In this document: positions 48,220-57,272 of the stretch, in pieces
How positions within the stretch are numbered: position 1 is the first letter of the stretch
How the letters are laid out: every line of letters starts with the position of its first letter
From: an uncultured bacterium
GTDB taxonomy: Bacteria > Verrucomicrobiota > Kiritimatiellia > RFP12 > UBA1067
Assembly (NCBI GenBank): GCA_902779075.1
Contig: CACZAK010000009.1
Span: forward strand, 1-64,000
DNA: 64,000 nt
Direction: 5' to 3'
The notes under the pieces: generated by a model
What the model was told of the DNA's origin: nothing
Databases searched by the model: none
The model's input: the letters and a program-made list of their open reading frames with translations, nothing else
Program-made: the position numbers and the translations under genes

Positions 48220-51200
48220 TTCTCGCAACGCCTCTCGCCGCCGCAGGATTCGCCACCGCCGCCGTGCTGACAGCGGTGTACTGCTTCCGCCGCCGTAGTC
48301 CGCCGAAGTCTGTGGGATCGCTGCTCCTTTGGCCCAAGCCGTCCGCATCGCTTTCCGCCGCGCGTCGTCGCGACCGCCTTCGCACGCCGCCGAGTTTCTG
48401 GCTTGAGCTCTTCACGCTCGTGGCGCTCGTGTGCGCCGCGCTCACGCCGCTCACATGGCGTAGCTCGTCTGGATCGCTCGCCGTGATTCTCGACACGTCG
48501 CCGTCGATGTCCGCTGGCGACGCGGGGAAGAAGGCCGCCGAATTCCTTGAGCGCGAGAAGAAGCGCGGCGCGAAGGACGCCATCCGCGTGCGCACGGCGA
48601 AGGACGCGCGCGCCCTTGAACGCGAAATCGCCTCGGCGCGCGCGATACAGCTTCCCGGCGACGAGATACTCGTGCTCACCGACCGTCCACCGGAAAGCGA
48701 ATTGCCCGCCGCCGGAATCAGGTGGGAGGCGTTCGGCGTGCCTGCGTCCAACTGCGCCATCACGGCAGTGCGAAGACGCCGCCGCGACCCCGCGCACGAT
48801 TCCGTGTTCATCGAAGTGCGTCGTTTCGGGGAGGGACCGGATTCGTGCGTTCTTGAGATTGAGGGCGTGGGCAAATCGACTCTCAAGTTTGACGCGGAAG
48901 GGCGTGCGCTCTTCTCCGGAACCGTCAAGGCCAATCTGCCATCGATCAAGGCGTCCATTCCGCACGACGCCCTTGACGCCGACAACGAGGTACATCTCGC
49001 ACCGCCCGACGTTCCGTCCGTCTCGGTCGCGCTCGACTTCGCGGACAAAGAGCTTTCGTCTCTCGTGAAACGCGCGCTCGACGCCACGGGTTACGTACGT
49101 GAGTACGCGACGGGTGACGAGACGGCGGATCTTGTTGTTGCGGATCGCGGCGGCGGTCGCGGGGCGACCGCCCTACCGGCGTATCGTTTTGAGTTTCTGA
49201 ATTCTGGCACAAATTATGTGAGAGGGCCGGTGTGGTCGGAACCGGGTGAACGGATTCTTGAGGGCGTGTCGCTCGACGGCATGGCGTATGCGCTTGCCGA
49301 CGCCGAACCAGAAGGAGTGGCCGTGGCAACCATCGCCCGGCGGCCGCTTGTCGCCGTCGGCACGAATGTCTGCACGGTTGCGTTCTCCAACCCGCGTCTC
49401 GCGTTCTTCCGTTCGCCCGCTTTCCCGGTGCTCGTGCAGAACGTCGCGGCGGCGGCATCGGAGGCGGCGCGTGGCGGTGCGAAGAAGGTTCAGGATGAAG
49501 CGACGTCGGATGTCCTTGACGTCGGCGAATCGGATCTCACGCGCTGCGGTTCCGGCAGTTTCGGTGCACCAGCTGCGACACCTGAGAACGTCCTGCGCAC
49601 AAGTTCCGCCGCGTGGATTCCCGCCCTTGCGGCGATCGCCGCGCTGTTGCTTCACTTCTGTCTCTACAGGAAAAAGGCCGCGCTCGTGGCGGCGGCGTTC
49701 GCGGTGCTGGCGATGGCCAGGCCCGTCTTCCCCATGAAGGAACGGTGTGGGACGTTAGTGGTGGTGGCCGACAGGTCTCTTTCGATGGGCGACGCCGCGC
49801 TGAAGGAACAGGAGAAGATCATCCGCTCGCTCGCGTCGAAGCGTCCTGCCGCCGCCGAGCTTGCCGTCGTCTCGTTCGGACGCGGTGCCGCCGTGGAGCA
49901 ACAGCCGTCCAAAGAGGGTTTTGAAGGATTTATCCAGACCATTGGCCGCGACGGTTCCGACCTTCCGGGCGCGCTTGCCAAGGCGGAGGCGCTTGGACGC
50001 GACGGGGCGCGCCATTCACGCGTTCTCGTGATGTCCGACGGGCTCACCGACAACGACGGCGAGGCTGCATGTGCGTTGCCGGTGGACACCATGCTCCAGA
50101 CGCGTCCCTTTGCGCACGACCTCGCCGTGTCGCGCATCGACGCGTCTCCTTCCGTTGCGCCCGGGGGATTCGTTTGCGCGACGGCGTGGATCTACGCGCC
50201 CGAGACGTCCACCAACAGCTATGCCCTCGTGTGCGGCACGAACGTGGTGGCGCGCGGGGCGATGGTGTTCCGCGAAGGGCTTACGCCGCTCGTGTTCCGC
50301 GACCGCGCGGAGAAGCCCGGCATCAGACGCTACACGCTCGCCGTCTCGCCGTCGGGGGAGGATCCGTGTCCGGAGAACAACCGCGCGACGTTCATCGTGG
50401 AGACGCGCGGTGGGCGTCCGCTCCTCTGGCTTTATGACGGCGTGGGATCTCCGGCCGCGTCGGTTGCGCGTGCGGCGGGCGTGAACGTGGAGGAGCGAAA
50501 CGCCGCCGAGTTCGAGTGCAGCGTGGAGGCGCTTGCGGGGTATGGCGGCGTGGTCCTCGAAAATGTCCCCGCGAAGCATTTCCAGCCAGCCGCGATGAGG
50601 TCGCTTGCGACATTCGTGCAGGAACTCGGAAGGGGGCTTGCGCTCACCGGAGGCGACAAGGCGTTCGGTCCGGGCGGATGGTACCGCACGGCCGTGGAGG
50701 ATGTTCTGCCCGTGTCGCTCGAACTGCGTCAGGAGCATCGCAAGCAGACGGTGGCGATGGCGATCGTGATGGACCGTTCGGGGTCGATGGCGTGCGGGGC
50801 CGGAAGCGGCGGACGCACGAAGATGGACATGGCGAACCTTGGCGCCGCGAGCGCGATTGACATGCTGGGACCGATGGACCAGGTGTCGGTGATCGCGGTG
50901 GACTCCGCTCCGCACATGGTGTTGCCGCTCCAGTACGCCTCGGACGCAAAGTCGAAACGCGGCCGCGTGCTGTCCATTCGCTCCGAGGGCGGCGGCATAT
51001 TCGTGAAGGAAGGACTCATGGCCGGCATACGCGAACTGGCGAAGGCGAATGTACCGTCAAAGCACATCATCCTCTTCGCGGACGCCGCCGATGCGGAGGA
51101 AGCCGGCGATTACGAGAACTATTTGTCCAAGGCGCTCGCAACCGGGATAACCGTGAGCGTGATTGCGCTGGGAACGCAGCGCGACTACGACGCCAAGCTG

Positions 51201-52286
51201 CTCAAGCTCATCGCCGAGGCGGGGCACGGAGAGTGCTATTTTGAGGACAACGCAGCGGAAATCCCGCGCATCTTCCAGCAGGACACCTATCTCGTCTGCA
51301 AGGCGACGATGGAGACGAACCCCGCGCCCGTCAAGGTTGTTTCGTCGCTCAGGCAGGTGTCGGACGCCGCTGTTCCGGGCAAACTCGTCGTGGGCGGCTA
51401 CAACGTCACGTACCGCAGAGAGGGGAGCGACGTGGCCATGTTCGCGCTTCCGGCGAACGACGATCCCGCGCCGCTGCTTGCGTTCAGGCAAGCGGGGCTT
51501 GGACGCACGCTCGCGTTCACGGGAGAACTGTCGGGACAGTACTCCGCACCGCTCATGACATCCGAATACGGCGCAGAACTCACGGCGGCGATCGCGCGCT
51601 GGACGCTCGGTGAAGACGGCGCATCGGCGTCGGGCTTCTACTTCGAGCGCAGGGCGGTGTCCGGGGGAATGCGCGTCACGGCGGTTGCGGAAAGCGACAA
51701 TCCGCTCGCCGCGCTTTCGAACGCCGGTCTGCCGCTCGTGACGATCATCCAGCGCGAAGGGTCGGGTCCCGAAAAGGTACAGGGCGCGCTCAAGTGGGAC
51801 GACGCCGAGACGCTTTCCGCGTTCGTGCCTCTCTCGGGCGGCGAGACGGCGTTCCCCATCGTGATGCTGCCGTCCGGAAAACCCTTTGCGCTTCCGCCGG
51901 TGTGTCTGCCGTATCCGGGCGAATACAGTCGAGCAACGGATCCCCGCGCCGGGCAGCGGAATCTCGCGCGGCTTTCGGAGTCCACGGGCGGGCGTTCGCT
52001 CACCACGGCGGATACGGTGTGGGACGCGCTTCCGCCGTTCCGCCACGCGGTGCAGCTTGCTCCGGTGATCTACATCATCGCTGCGCTCATCCTCCTTGCG
52101 TCAGTCGCCGCCGCGCGTTTGGGGTGGAAACTCCCCGTGCTCAGGCTGCCATCGTTGCCGAAGAAGCCGAAGAAACCGGATAATCCGGAAATTCCGGAAT
52201 CTCCGGAACCTCCGGAAAATCCGGAACCTCAGGAAAGCGCCACCGCCGCTGCCTTCGCCGCCGTCCGCCGCCGCACCCGCCGATAA
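48216..52286 (+). CDS. Giant BatA/VWA membrane protein with three VWA-like domains and an amidotransferase-like segment
   Basis: 1356 aa. N-terminal BatA-type region with two membrane segments (1-90) and a VWA domain (LAVILDTSPSMSAGD, near 92-250). It continues to two further membrane segments around 465-505, a second VWA (VVVADRSLSMGDAAL, near 512-640), a beta domain, a class-I-amidotransferase-like stretch (about 720-830) and a third, best-conserved VWA (AIVMDRSGSMACG, near 850-1040). It ends in a final membrane segment and a cytoplasmic tail of NxPExPE repeats. This looks like a fusion of a BatA-like gene with a large VWA/amidotransferase gene that are usually separate. One REP-like palindrome lies at residues 313-321. 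Presumed partner of MoxR and DUF58. Confidence 0.8.
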   Translation: MILATPLAAAGFATAAVLTAVYCFRRRSPPKSVGSLLLWPKPSASLSAARRRDRLRTPPSFWLELFTLVALVCAALTPLTWRSSSGSLAVILDTSPSMSAGDAGKKAAEFLEREKKRGAKDAIRVRTAKDARALEREIASARAIQLPGDEILVLTDRPPESELPAAGIRWEAFGVPASNCAITAVRRRRRDPAHDSVFIEVRRFGEGPDSCVLEIEGVGKSTLKFDAEGRALFSGTVKANLPSIKASIPHDALDADNEVHLAPPDVPSVSVALDFADKELSSLVKRALDATGYVREYATGDETADLVVADRGGGRGATALPAYRFEFLNSGTNYVRGPVWSEPGERILEGVSLDGMAYALADAEPEGVAVATIARRPLVAVGTNVCTVAFSNPRLAFFRSPAFPVLVQNVAAAASEAARGGAKKVQDEATSDVLDVGESDLTRCGSGSFGAPAATPENVLRTSSAAWIPALAAIAALLLHFCLYRKKAALVAAAFAVLAMARPVFPMKERCGTLVVVADRSLSMGDAALKEQEKIIRSLASKRPAAAELAVVSFGRGAAVEQQPSKEGFEGFIQTIGRDGSDLPGALAKAEALGRDGARHSRVLVMSDGLTDNDGEAACALPVDTMLQTRPFAHDLAVSRIDASPSVAPGGFVCATAWIYAPETSTNSYALVCGTNVVARGAMVFREGLTPLVFRDRAEKPGIRRYTLAVSPSGEDPCPENNRATFIVETRGGRPLLWLYDGVGSPAASVARAAGVNVEERNAAEFECSVEALAGYGGVVLENVPAKHFQPAAMRSLATFVQELGRGLALTGGDKAFGPGGWYRTAVEDVLPVSLELRQEHRKQTVAMAIVMDRSGSMACGAGSGGRTKMDMANLGAASAIDMLGPMDQVSVIAVDSAPHMVLPLQYASDAKSKRGRVLSIRSEGGGIFVKEGLMAGIRELAKANVPSKHIILFADAADAEEAGDYENYLSKALATGITVSVIALGTQRDYDAKLLKLIAEAGHGECYFEDNAAEIPRIFQQDTYLVCKATMETNPAPVKVVSSLRQVSDAAVPGKLVVGGYNVTYRREGSDVAMFALPANDDPAPLLAFRQAGLGRTLAFTGELSGQYSAPLMTSEYGAELTAAIARWTLGEDGASASGFYFERRAVSGGMRVTAVAESDNPLAALSNAGLPLVTIIQREGSGPEKVQGALKWDDAETLSAFVPLSGGETAFPIVMLPSGKPFALPPVCLPYPGEYSRATDPRAGQRNLARLSESTGGRSLTTADTVWDALPPFRHAVQLAPVIYIIAALILLASVAAARLGWKLPVLRLPSLPKKPKKPDNPEIPESPEPPENPEPQESATAAAFAAVRRRTRR
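49152..49178 (-). repeat. REP-like palindrome in the giant VWA gene
   Basis: Arms GGCGGTCGC and GCGACCGCC around GGG, then CTACCG; identical to the copies at 26725, 27059 and 57656. Read as GGRGATALP. Confidence 0.78.
52183..52238 (+). repeat. 9-bp in-frame tandem repeat at the 3' end of the VWA gene
   Basis: Units containing TCCGGAA at 9-bp spacing encode an NPExPE-type proline-glutamate tail. Confidence 0.65.
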
Positions 52287-53438
52287 TTACCTGCCCAGCA
52301 GATAACGCGTCAGGGCTTCTGCGTAGAGGTTCATCGACGAGATTGAGCCGCGTTCCCTTGATGCGTGTGGTTCGCATCCGTCTGCGGTGAAGATCACGAT
52401 CGGCAGGCCGAGGTGGACGTAGTATGTCGCGTCGGTTGCGGCGCTCATGCGTCCGAGGCGCAGGTTGGGGATGTTGGTACGGAGGGAGTTGTAGAGGGCG
52501 GCGATTTCCGGGTCGTCCTCACGGTTCGTCACGGGAAGGCGGTGGGGCTTCTTCGGCGCCTGTACCTCGCAGCCGGTCGTGCGGCGCAGGCAGTCGCAGA
52601 TGAGCCGGTAGTCGCCCATGGAAGTGAAGCGACACGAGAGCGTCATGGAGGCGTCATCTGGTACGACGTTCGACGTTTCTCCGCCCGTGAGGATAGTGGG
52701 CGAGGCAATGGTGCGCCAGGTACCGATGCCGGGAGCCTCGGCCTCCCACACCGATTTGAACACGGCGTATCCTTCGCACAGTTTCGAGATCGGGTTGTCG
52801 AGTGCCCACGGGCGCGAGGAGTGTCCGCCCTTGCCATGCGCCACGAGCCGTATGATGGCGTGTCCCTTTTCGCCGACGAAGAGCTGTCCCGGTTCCTCCC
52901 CCGCCGAATCGCCCACCAGCACCATCTTCTTCGGCACGTAGTCGCGGTCGATCATCATCTTCGGCGTGGGTGTTCCGATCTTGCCGCCTTCCTCGTCCGT
53001 CGCGATCATCGCACCGACTGATGCCTTTCCGACGAGGTTGGCGAGCACCTGCGCGATGACGGCGACGTTGCCTTTCGTGTCGCACGCGCCGCGTGCATAC
53101 ACCCAGTCGCCCTCCGTTCGCGGGATGAACATCGCGTCATCCGCCGGCACTACGTCGACGTGCGACACGAACACGTAGTCGTGCGTCTTCCCCGGCGTGG
53201 TGGAAGCGTACAGCGCGACCATTCCCTGTTCATTGGACTCTACGGCGCAGCAGACGCCGCGCGCTTCAAGCCACGTCTTCAGCACGTCGACGGCCTTGCG
53301 CAGGTTCGGCTTGTCGCGGGAGACGCTTTTCACGCGCAGGAGCGAGTCCAGAAGCTCCAAGTCAATGGAGGAGTTTGCCTGCGGCGCCGCGAAGGCGAGG
53401 CAGGGCATAATCAGAATGGCGAGTACGGTTCTTTTCAT
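52287..53438 (-). CDS. Secreted M20-family metallopeptidase
   Basis: 383 aa; signal peptide 1-18. M20/M25/M40 hallmarks: HVDVVP with His93 and Asp95, GACDTKGN with bridging Asp120, catalytic Glu149-Glu150 in ATDEEGG, VGEKGHAIIRL dimerisation region, TSNVVPD, and the final CEPHASRERGS metal His. Probably an exported dipeptidase or acetylornithine-deacetylase-like enzyme that hydrolyses amide bonds. ATG 53438 is chosen over an upstream in-frame ATG because TATCAT lies 7 nt before it. Its stop codon directly abuts the stop of the convergent VWA gene, with no bases between. Confidence 0.88.
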   Translation of the reverse strand: MKRTVLAILIMPCLAFAAPQANSSIDLELLDSLLRVKSVSRDKPNLRKAVDVLKTWLEARGVCCAVESNEQGMVALYASTTPGKTHDYVFVSHVDVVPADDAMFIPRTEGDWVYARGACDTKGNVAVIAQVLANLVGKASVGAMIATDEEGGKIGTPTPKMMIDRDYVPKKMVLVGDSAGEEPGQLFVGEKGHAIIRLVAHGKGGHSSRPWALDNPISKLCEGYAVFKSVWEAEAPGIGTWRTIASPTILTGGETSNVVPDDASMTLSCRFTSMGDYRLICDCLRRTTGCEVQAPKKPHRLPVTNREDDPEIAALYNSLRTNIPNLRLGRMSAATDATYYVHLGLPIVIFTADGCEPHASRERGSISSMNLYAEALTRYLLGR

Positions 53439-53445
53439 GGCGAAG

Positions 53446-53451
53446 ATGATA
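53446..53451 (-). promoter_or_regulatory. Extended -10 promoter of the M20 gene, leaderless
   Basis: Minus strand TTTGGTATCAT, then 7 nt, then ATG. Confidence 0.6.
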
Positions 53452-53490
53452 CCAAATATGTCTGGAGGTGTAAACTCAGCCTGATTTTGG

Positions 53491-53496
53491 TATAAT
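53491..53496 (+). promoter_or_regulatory. Extended -10 promoter, leaderless
   Basis: TTTTGGTATAAT, then 6 nt, then ATG 53503. There is no room for a ribosome-binding site. Confidence 0.65.
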
Positions 53497-53502
53497 GGAC
53501 GC

Positions 53503-54810
53503 ATGCCAAAATTTGTTGCCATTTTTCTTGCCGCCGGACTTGCCGTTGCGGCGTATGCGAACAACCTCCGCGAACCGGAGGTTGAAATCCACGCGACCGG
53601 CCTGTGGGGCGTGGCAGGCGAGTCGTTCACGGTCGAGGCGAAGGTGAAGAGCCCGGATGGCGAGGACCTCTCTGGTTTTCACTGGTGTCTGTGCGACGCA
53701 TCCGGCGCGGTCGTGCTGTCGTGGAAACACCCCGTCGCAGGACGCGCTAAGCGTTTGAAGGTCAATCTCGCCGCAGGCGCGTATCGGCTTCGGACGACGG
53801 ACGGCACTCGGTTCCGTGGCGATGTGCCAGTGCGCGTGTTCCCGCGTGAGAATCCCTACGCGCATACGCTGCCGCCCATGGAGATACACGAGCCGCCCGA
53901 TCCAGAGACCCCGAGCGGTCCAGTGCGCTTCTGGCGGGATGTCCGGCGCAAGGAATTCTCCCAGGCTCCAGGGCATCTGCGGACGCCGCGCCGCATCGTG
54001 GCGCGGCTTTGCGCCGCATATCCGGAGCGCGTTGACGACCTTGCGGACCTGGTCGACCGCATGGTGGCGGACATGAAGGCCGTTGGTGAAAACGCGCTAG
54101 TATGTCCTGCGGACTGGGACGGCGAGCCGGACCACCTCGGCGCCTGGTATGCCCGGTTCGACGTGGAGGGACTCAAGGTGTTCCCGATGCTGGAACTAGA
54201 CGCTGACGCCGCGTCCTCGCGTACCGCTCGACACGAACTCCACCGACGCATCGAAAGACTTGCAGACGTCGGCATGCGGCACAAGTCGTTCGGCGGAATC
54301 TGCATCCGGGTGGCGCGCAAGGACATGCTCGACGCCAAGGAGCGCACGCGCATGAAAGAGGCGCTTGCCGAACGCGCCCTTTGGGTGGTCGATGACTCGG
54401 ACCTTGCCGAGCTTACGAACCCGCTTCGCACGGAAGACGCGACGGCGCTTGCCGCACGCGGCGAATTCGGTCGTGCGGCGCGGTCGGGCGCGCGCACCTC
54501 GTTCATCCAGGCGTTCCGCACGCTGCCGGCGGTCGTGTTCAGCGACGATGGCACGCCGAGGACCGACGGTGTGCATCTGCGCCAGGCGACGTACGAGGGC
54601 ATGAGCTGGTTCTACGTGGTCAACACGGGCGCGGCTCCCGCGCGCGTAAAGCTGGAGGTTCCAGCCCGCACGCGCGACCTCGCGAAGGACGCGCGAGTGG
54701 GCGGAATCTTTGGAGCCGAGGTGCTTGTGTTCACCCTCGGCCCCGGCGAGATGTGTGCTTACGCCGCACCCGACGCTGATGTAAAATGTAAAATGGATAG
54801 TGGAAAGTGA
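53503..54810 (+). CDS. Secreted protein of unknown function, possibly a degenerate glycosidase-like barrel
   Basis: 435 aa; short signal peptide ending about residue 19 (AYAN). An Ig-like beta domain (25-115) is followed by an alpha/beta region (165-330: DLADLVDRMVADMKAVGENALVCPADWDG, LKVFPMLELDAD) that resembles part of a (beta/alpha)8 barrel, then a beta-sandwich C-terminus with GMSWFYVVNTG. No catalytic motif is secure. Leaderless start at 53503. Followed by argJ after 8 bp. Confidence 0.5.
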   Translation: MPKFVAIFLAAGLAVAAYANNLREPEVEIHATGLWGVAGESFTVEAKVKSPDGEDLSGFHWCLCDASGAVVLSWKHPVAGRAKRLKVNLAAGAYRLRTTDGTRFRGDVPVRVFPRENPYAHTLPPMEIHEPPDPETPSGPVRFWRDVRRKEFSQAPGHLRTPRRIVARLCAAYPERVDDLADLVDRMVADMKAVGENALVCPADWDGEPDHLGAWYARFDVEGLKVFPMLELDADAASSRTARHELHRRIERLADVGMRHKSFGGICIRVARKDMLDAKERTRMKEALAERALWVVDDSDLAELTNPLRTEDATALAARGEFGRAARSGARTSFIQAFRTLPAVVFSDDGTPRTDGVHLRQATYEGMSWFYVVNTGAAPARVKLEVPARTRDLAKDARVGGIFGAEVLVFTLGPGEMCAYAAPDADVKCKMDSGK

Positions 54811-54818
54811 AGGAATTA

Positions 54819-56036
54819 ATGAAAATCAAGACGATTGAAGGCGGCGTGTGCGCCGCTAAGGGATTCCGTGCGGCCGGTGTGCCTGCGGCAATCAAGTACA
54901 ATGGACGCAACGACGTGGCGCTCGTGGTGGCCGACGCCCCCTGCGCGGCGGCGGCCGTATTCACGACTAATGCCGTGGCGGCCGCGCCGGTGCTGTACGA
55001 CCGCGAGGTGGTGAAGGGCGGCCGTATCCAGGCCATCCTCGCCAACAGCGGTTGCGCGAACGCCTGCACGGGCGCGGCAGGTCTTGCAGACGCAAAGCGG
55101 AGCGCCGAAGAGACGGCGAAGACCCTCGGCATCGACCCAAAGCTCGTACTTGTTGCATCTACAGGCGTCATCGGGCACCGCATGCCCGTGGATCGTCTCG
55201 TCGCCGGCATGAAGGCGGCGGCTGCGCAGCTCGCCGCCACTCCCGAGGCGGGGCTTGCCGCCGAGAAGGCCGTGATGACCACCGACACGAAACCGAAGCA
55301 GGCCGCCGTGCAGGTGAAAATCGGCGGGCGCACCGTGACCGTCGGCGGCATGTGCAAGGGCTCGGGCATGATCGAGCCGAACATGGCGACGATGCTTGGC
55401 TTCATCACGACCGACGCTGTAATCACCCCCGCAATGCTCCGCCGCGCCTTGCGTCAGGCCATCGCCGTGAGCTTCAACCACGTGGTGGTGGATGGCGACG
55501 AATCGACGAACGACAGCGTGTTCCTGCTCGCCTCCGGCGCGGCGGGAAACGTGACGATTGCCAAGGCAGGACCAGACTACGACGCCTTTCTGGAAGCCCT
55601 GACGGCGGTGGGTGTTTCGCTCGCGCGTCAGATGGCTGCGGACGGCGAAGGCGCCACGAAGTACGTGGAGGTGACGGTACACCATGCGAAGACGCAGCGC
55701 GATGCCGACCGCGCCGCGCGTGCCGTCGCGAAGTCGCCGCTCGCCAAGACGAGCTGGTTCGGCAAGGACCCCAACTGGGGACGCGTCCTTGCGGCCGTGG
55801 GCTATTCGGGCGCGGCAGTGGACGACCGCGCCGCCGAGGTGTTCTATGGAAAGACCTGGGCGTACCGGAAGGGAAAGGTGGCGGACGCCGCCCAGCTCGC
55901 GAAGCTCGCCCGCGAAATGGAGGGGCCGGAGCTGAAGGTGACGGTGGACCTGCACCTCGGCGACTTCTCCTCCACGATCTACACGTGCGACTTCTCGCTC
56001 GACTACGTACACATCAACGCCGACTACACGACCTGA
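54819..56036 (+). CDS. argJ: Bifunctional glutamate N-acetyltransferase / ornithine acetyltransferase
   Basis: 405 aa from ATG 54819 (AAGGA 5 nt upstream; GTG 54807 is an alternative). Recycles the acetyl group in arginine biosynthesis. The autocatalytic cleavage site is visible in EPNMATML with nucleophile Thr191; STGVIG and KDPNWGR motifs are present. The C-terminal end SLDYVHINADYTT is family-typical. Cytoplasmic, self-processed into two chains. Confidence 0.95.
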   Translation: MKIKTIEGGVCAAKGFRAAGVPAAIKYNGRNDVALVVADAPCAAAAVFTTNAVAAAPVLYDREVVKGGRIQAILANSGCANACTGAAGLADAKRSAEETAKTLGIDPKLVLVASTGVIGHRMPVDRLVAGMKAAAAQLAATPEAGLAAEKAVMTTDTKPKQAAVQVKIGGRTVTVGGMCKGSGMIEPNMATMLGFITTDAVITPAMLRRALRQAIAVSFNHVVVDGDESTNDSVFLLASGAAGNVTIAKAGPDYDAFLEALTAVGVSLARQMAADGEGATKYVEVTVHHAKTQRDADRAARAVAKSPLAKTSWFGKDPNWGRVLAAVGYSGAAVDDRAAEVFYGKTWAYRKGKVADAAQLAKLAREMEGPELKVTVDLHLGDFSSTIYTCDFSLDYVHINADYTT

Positions 56037-56069
56037 CGGGCGAGACTGCACGCAGCACCGTTTTTTTGG

Positions 56070-56075
56070 TATAAT
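56070..56075 (+). promoter_or_regulatory. Extended -10 promoter of the flavodiiron gene
   Basis: TTTTTTTGGTATAAT; the leader contains AAGGAG before ATG 56108. Confidence 0.65.
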
Positions 56076-56107
56076 CTTCCCCGTCTCAAAAAGGAGCTAA
56101 TAGCGAA

Positions 56108-57271
56108 ATGACAATCAGCAACGACATAAAGTATATCGGCGTAGACGACCACGACCTCGACCTGTTCGAGGGACAGTACGTGGTACCGCGTGGCATGGCC
56201 TACAACAGCTACGTGGTGCTGGACGCCAAGGTGGCGGTGATGGACACCGTGGACCAGAACTTTGGCAGCACCTGGCTTGCCAACCTCGACGCGGCACTCG
56301 CCGGCCGCAAGCCCGACTACCTCGTGGTGCAGCACATGGAGCCGGACCACTCGGCGAACATAGACCGTTTCCTCGCGAAATATCCGTCTGCGAAGGTCGT
56401 TGCCTCCGCACAGGCTTTCAAAATCATGGAGCAGTTCTTCGGTCCCTTCGTGGCGCCGGCGCGTCAGGTCGTGAAGGAAGGCGACGTGCTCGACCTCGGA
56501 AAGCACAAGCTCCAGTTCGTGGCTGCACCTATGGTCCACTGGCCCGAAGTGATCGTCACGTACGACTCTACCGACAAGGTGCTCTTCAGCGCGGACGGCT
56601 TCGGCAAGTTCGGCGCGAACGACGTGGAGGATCCCGAAGGCTGGGACTGCGAGGCGCGTCGCTACTACTTCGGCATCGTCGGCAAGTACGGTCCGCAGGT
56701 CCAGGCTCTCCTGAAGAAGGCGGCCGGGCTCGACATCCAGACGATCTGCCCGCTCCATGGCCCTGTCCTGAAGGGCGAGGAGGTCGCGCACGTGGTGAAG
56801 CAGTACGACACCTGGAGCTCATACGGCGTGGAGTCCCCTGGTCTGTGCATCGCATACACGAGCGTATACGGCCACACGAAGGAGGCGGCCCTCCTCCTGC
56901 GGGACGAACTCATGAAGCGCGGCTGTCCCAAGGTGGCCATCGCCGACCTCGCGCGCGACGACATGCCAGAGACGGTCGAGGATGCGTTCCGCTACGGCAC
57001 GCTTGTGCTGGCCACGACAACCTACAACAACGACTGCTTCCCGTTCATGCGCACGTTCGTGGAACACCTCGTCGAGCGCAACTACCAGAACCGCAAGGTG
57101 GCCCTCATCGAAAACGGCACGTGGGCGCCCGCGGCCGCGAAGACGATCAAGGGGCTGTTCGCGAATTCTAAGGGCATTACCTTCGTCGAGCCTGTGGTGA
57201 CGATTCGCAGCGCCTTGAACGAGGCTTCGCGCGCGCAGATCGCCGCGCTTGCGGACGCGCTCGTGAAGTAG
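56108..57271 (+). CDS. A-type flavodiiron protein (FprA/ROO family)
   Basis: 387 aa. A metallo-beta-lactamase-like diiron domain has ligands His76, Glu78, Asp80 and His81 (HMEPDH), His144 (MVHWPE) and Asp163. The C-terminal flavodoxin domain (about 250-387, IAYTSVYGHTKEAA binds FMN). Reduces O2 to water and/or NO to N2O with electrons from rubredoxin or ferredoxin, an oxygen/NO defence of anaerobes. Cytoplasmic. Single promoter, apparently monocistronic or with the following ketoacyl-synthase-like gene one base downstream. Confidence 0.93.
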   Translation: MTISNDIKYIGVDDHDLDLFEGQYVVPRGMAYNSYVVLDAKVAVMDTVDQNFGSTWLANLDAALAGRKPDYLVVQHMEPDHSANIDRFLAKYPSAKVVASAQAFKIMEQFFGPFVAPARQVVKEGDVLDLGKHKLQFVAAPMVHWPEVIVTYDSTDKVLFSADGFGKFGANDVEDPEGWDCEARRYYFGIVGKYGPQVQALLKKAAGLDIQTICPLHGPVLKGEEVAHVVKQYDTWSSYGVESPGLCIAYTSVYGHTKEAALLLRDELMKRGCPKVAIADLARDDMPETVEDAFRYGTLVLATTTYNNDCFPFMRTFVEHLVERNYQNRKVALIENGTWAPAAAKTIKGLFANSKGITFVEPVVTIRSALNEASRAQIAALADALVK

Positions 57272-57272
57272 A

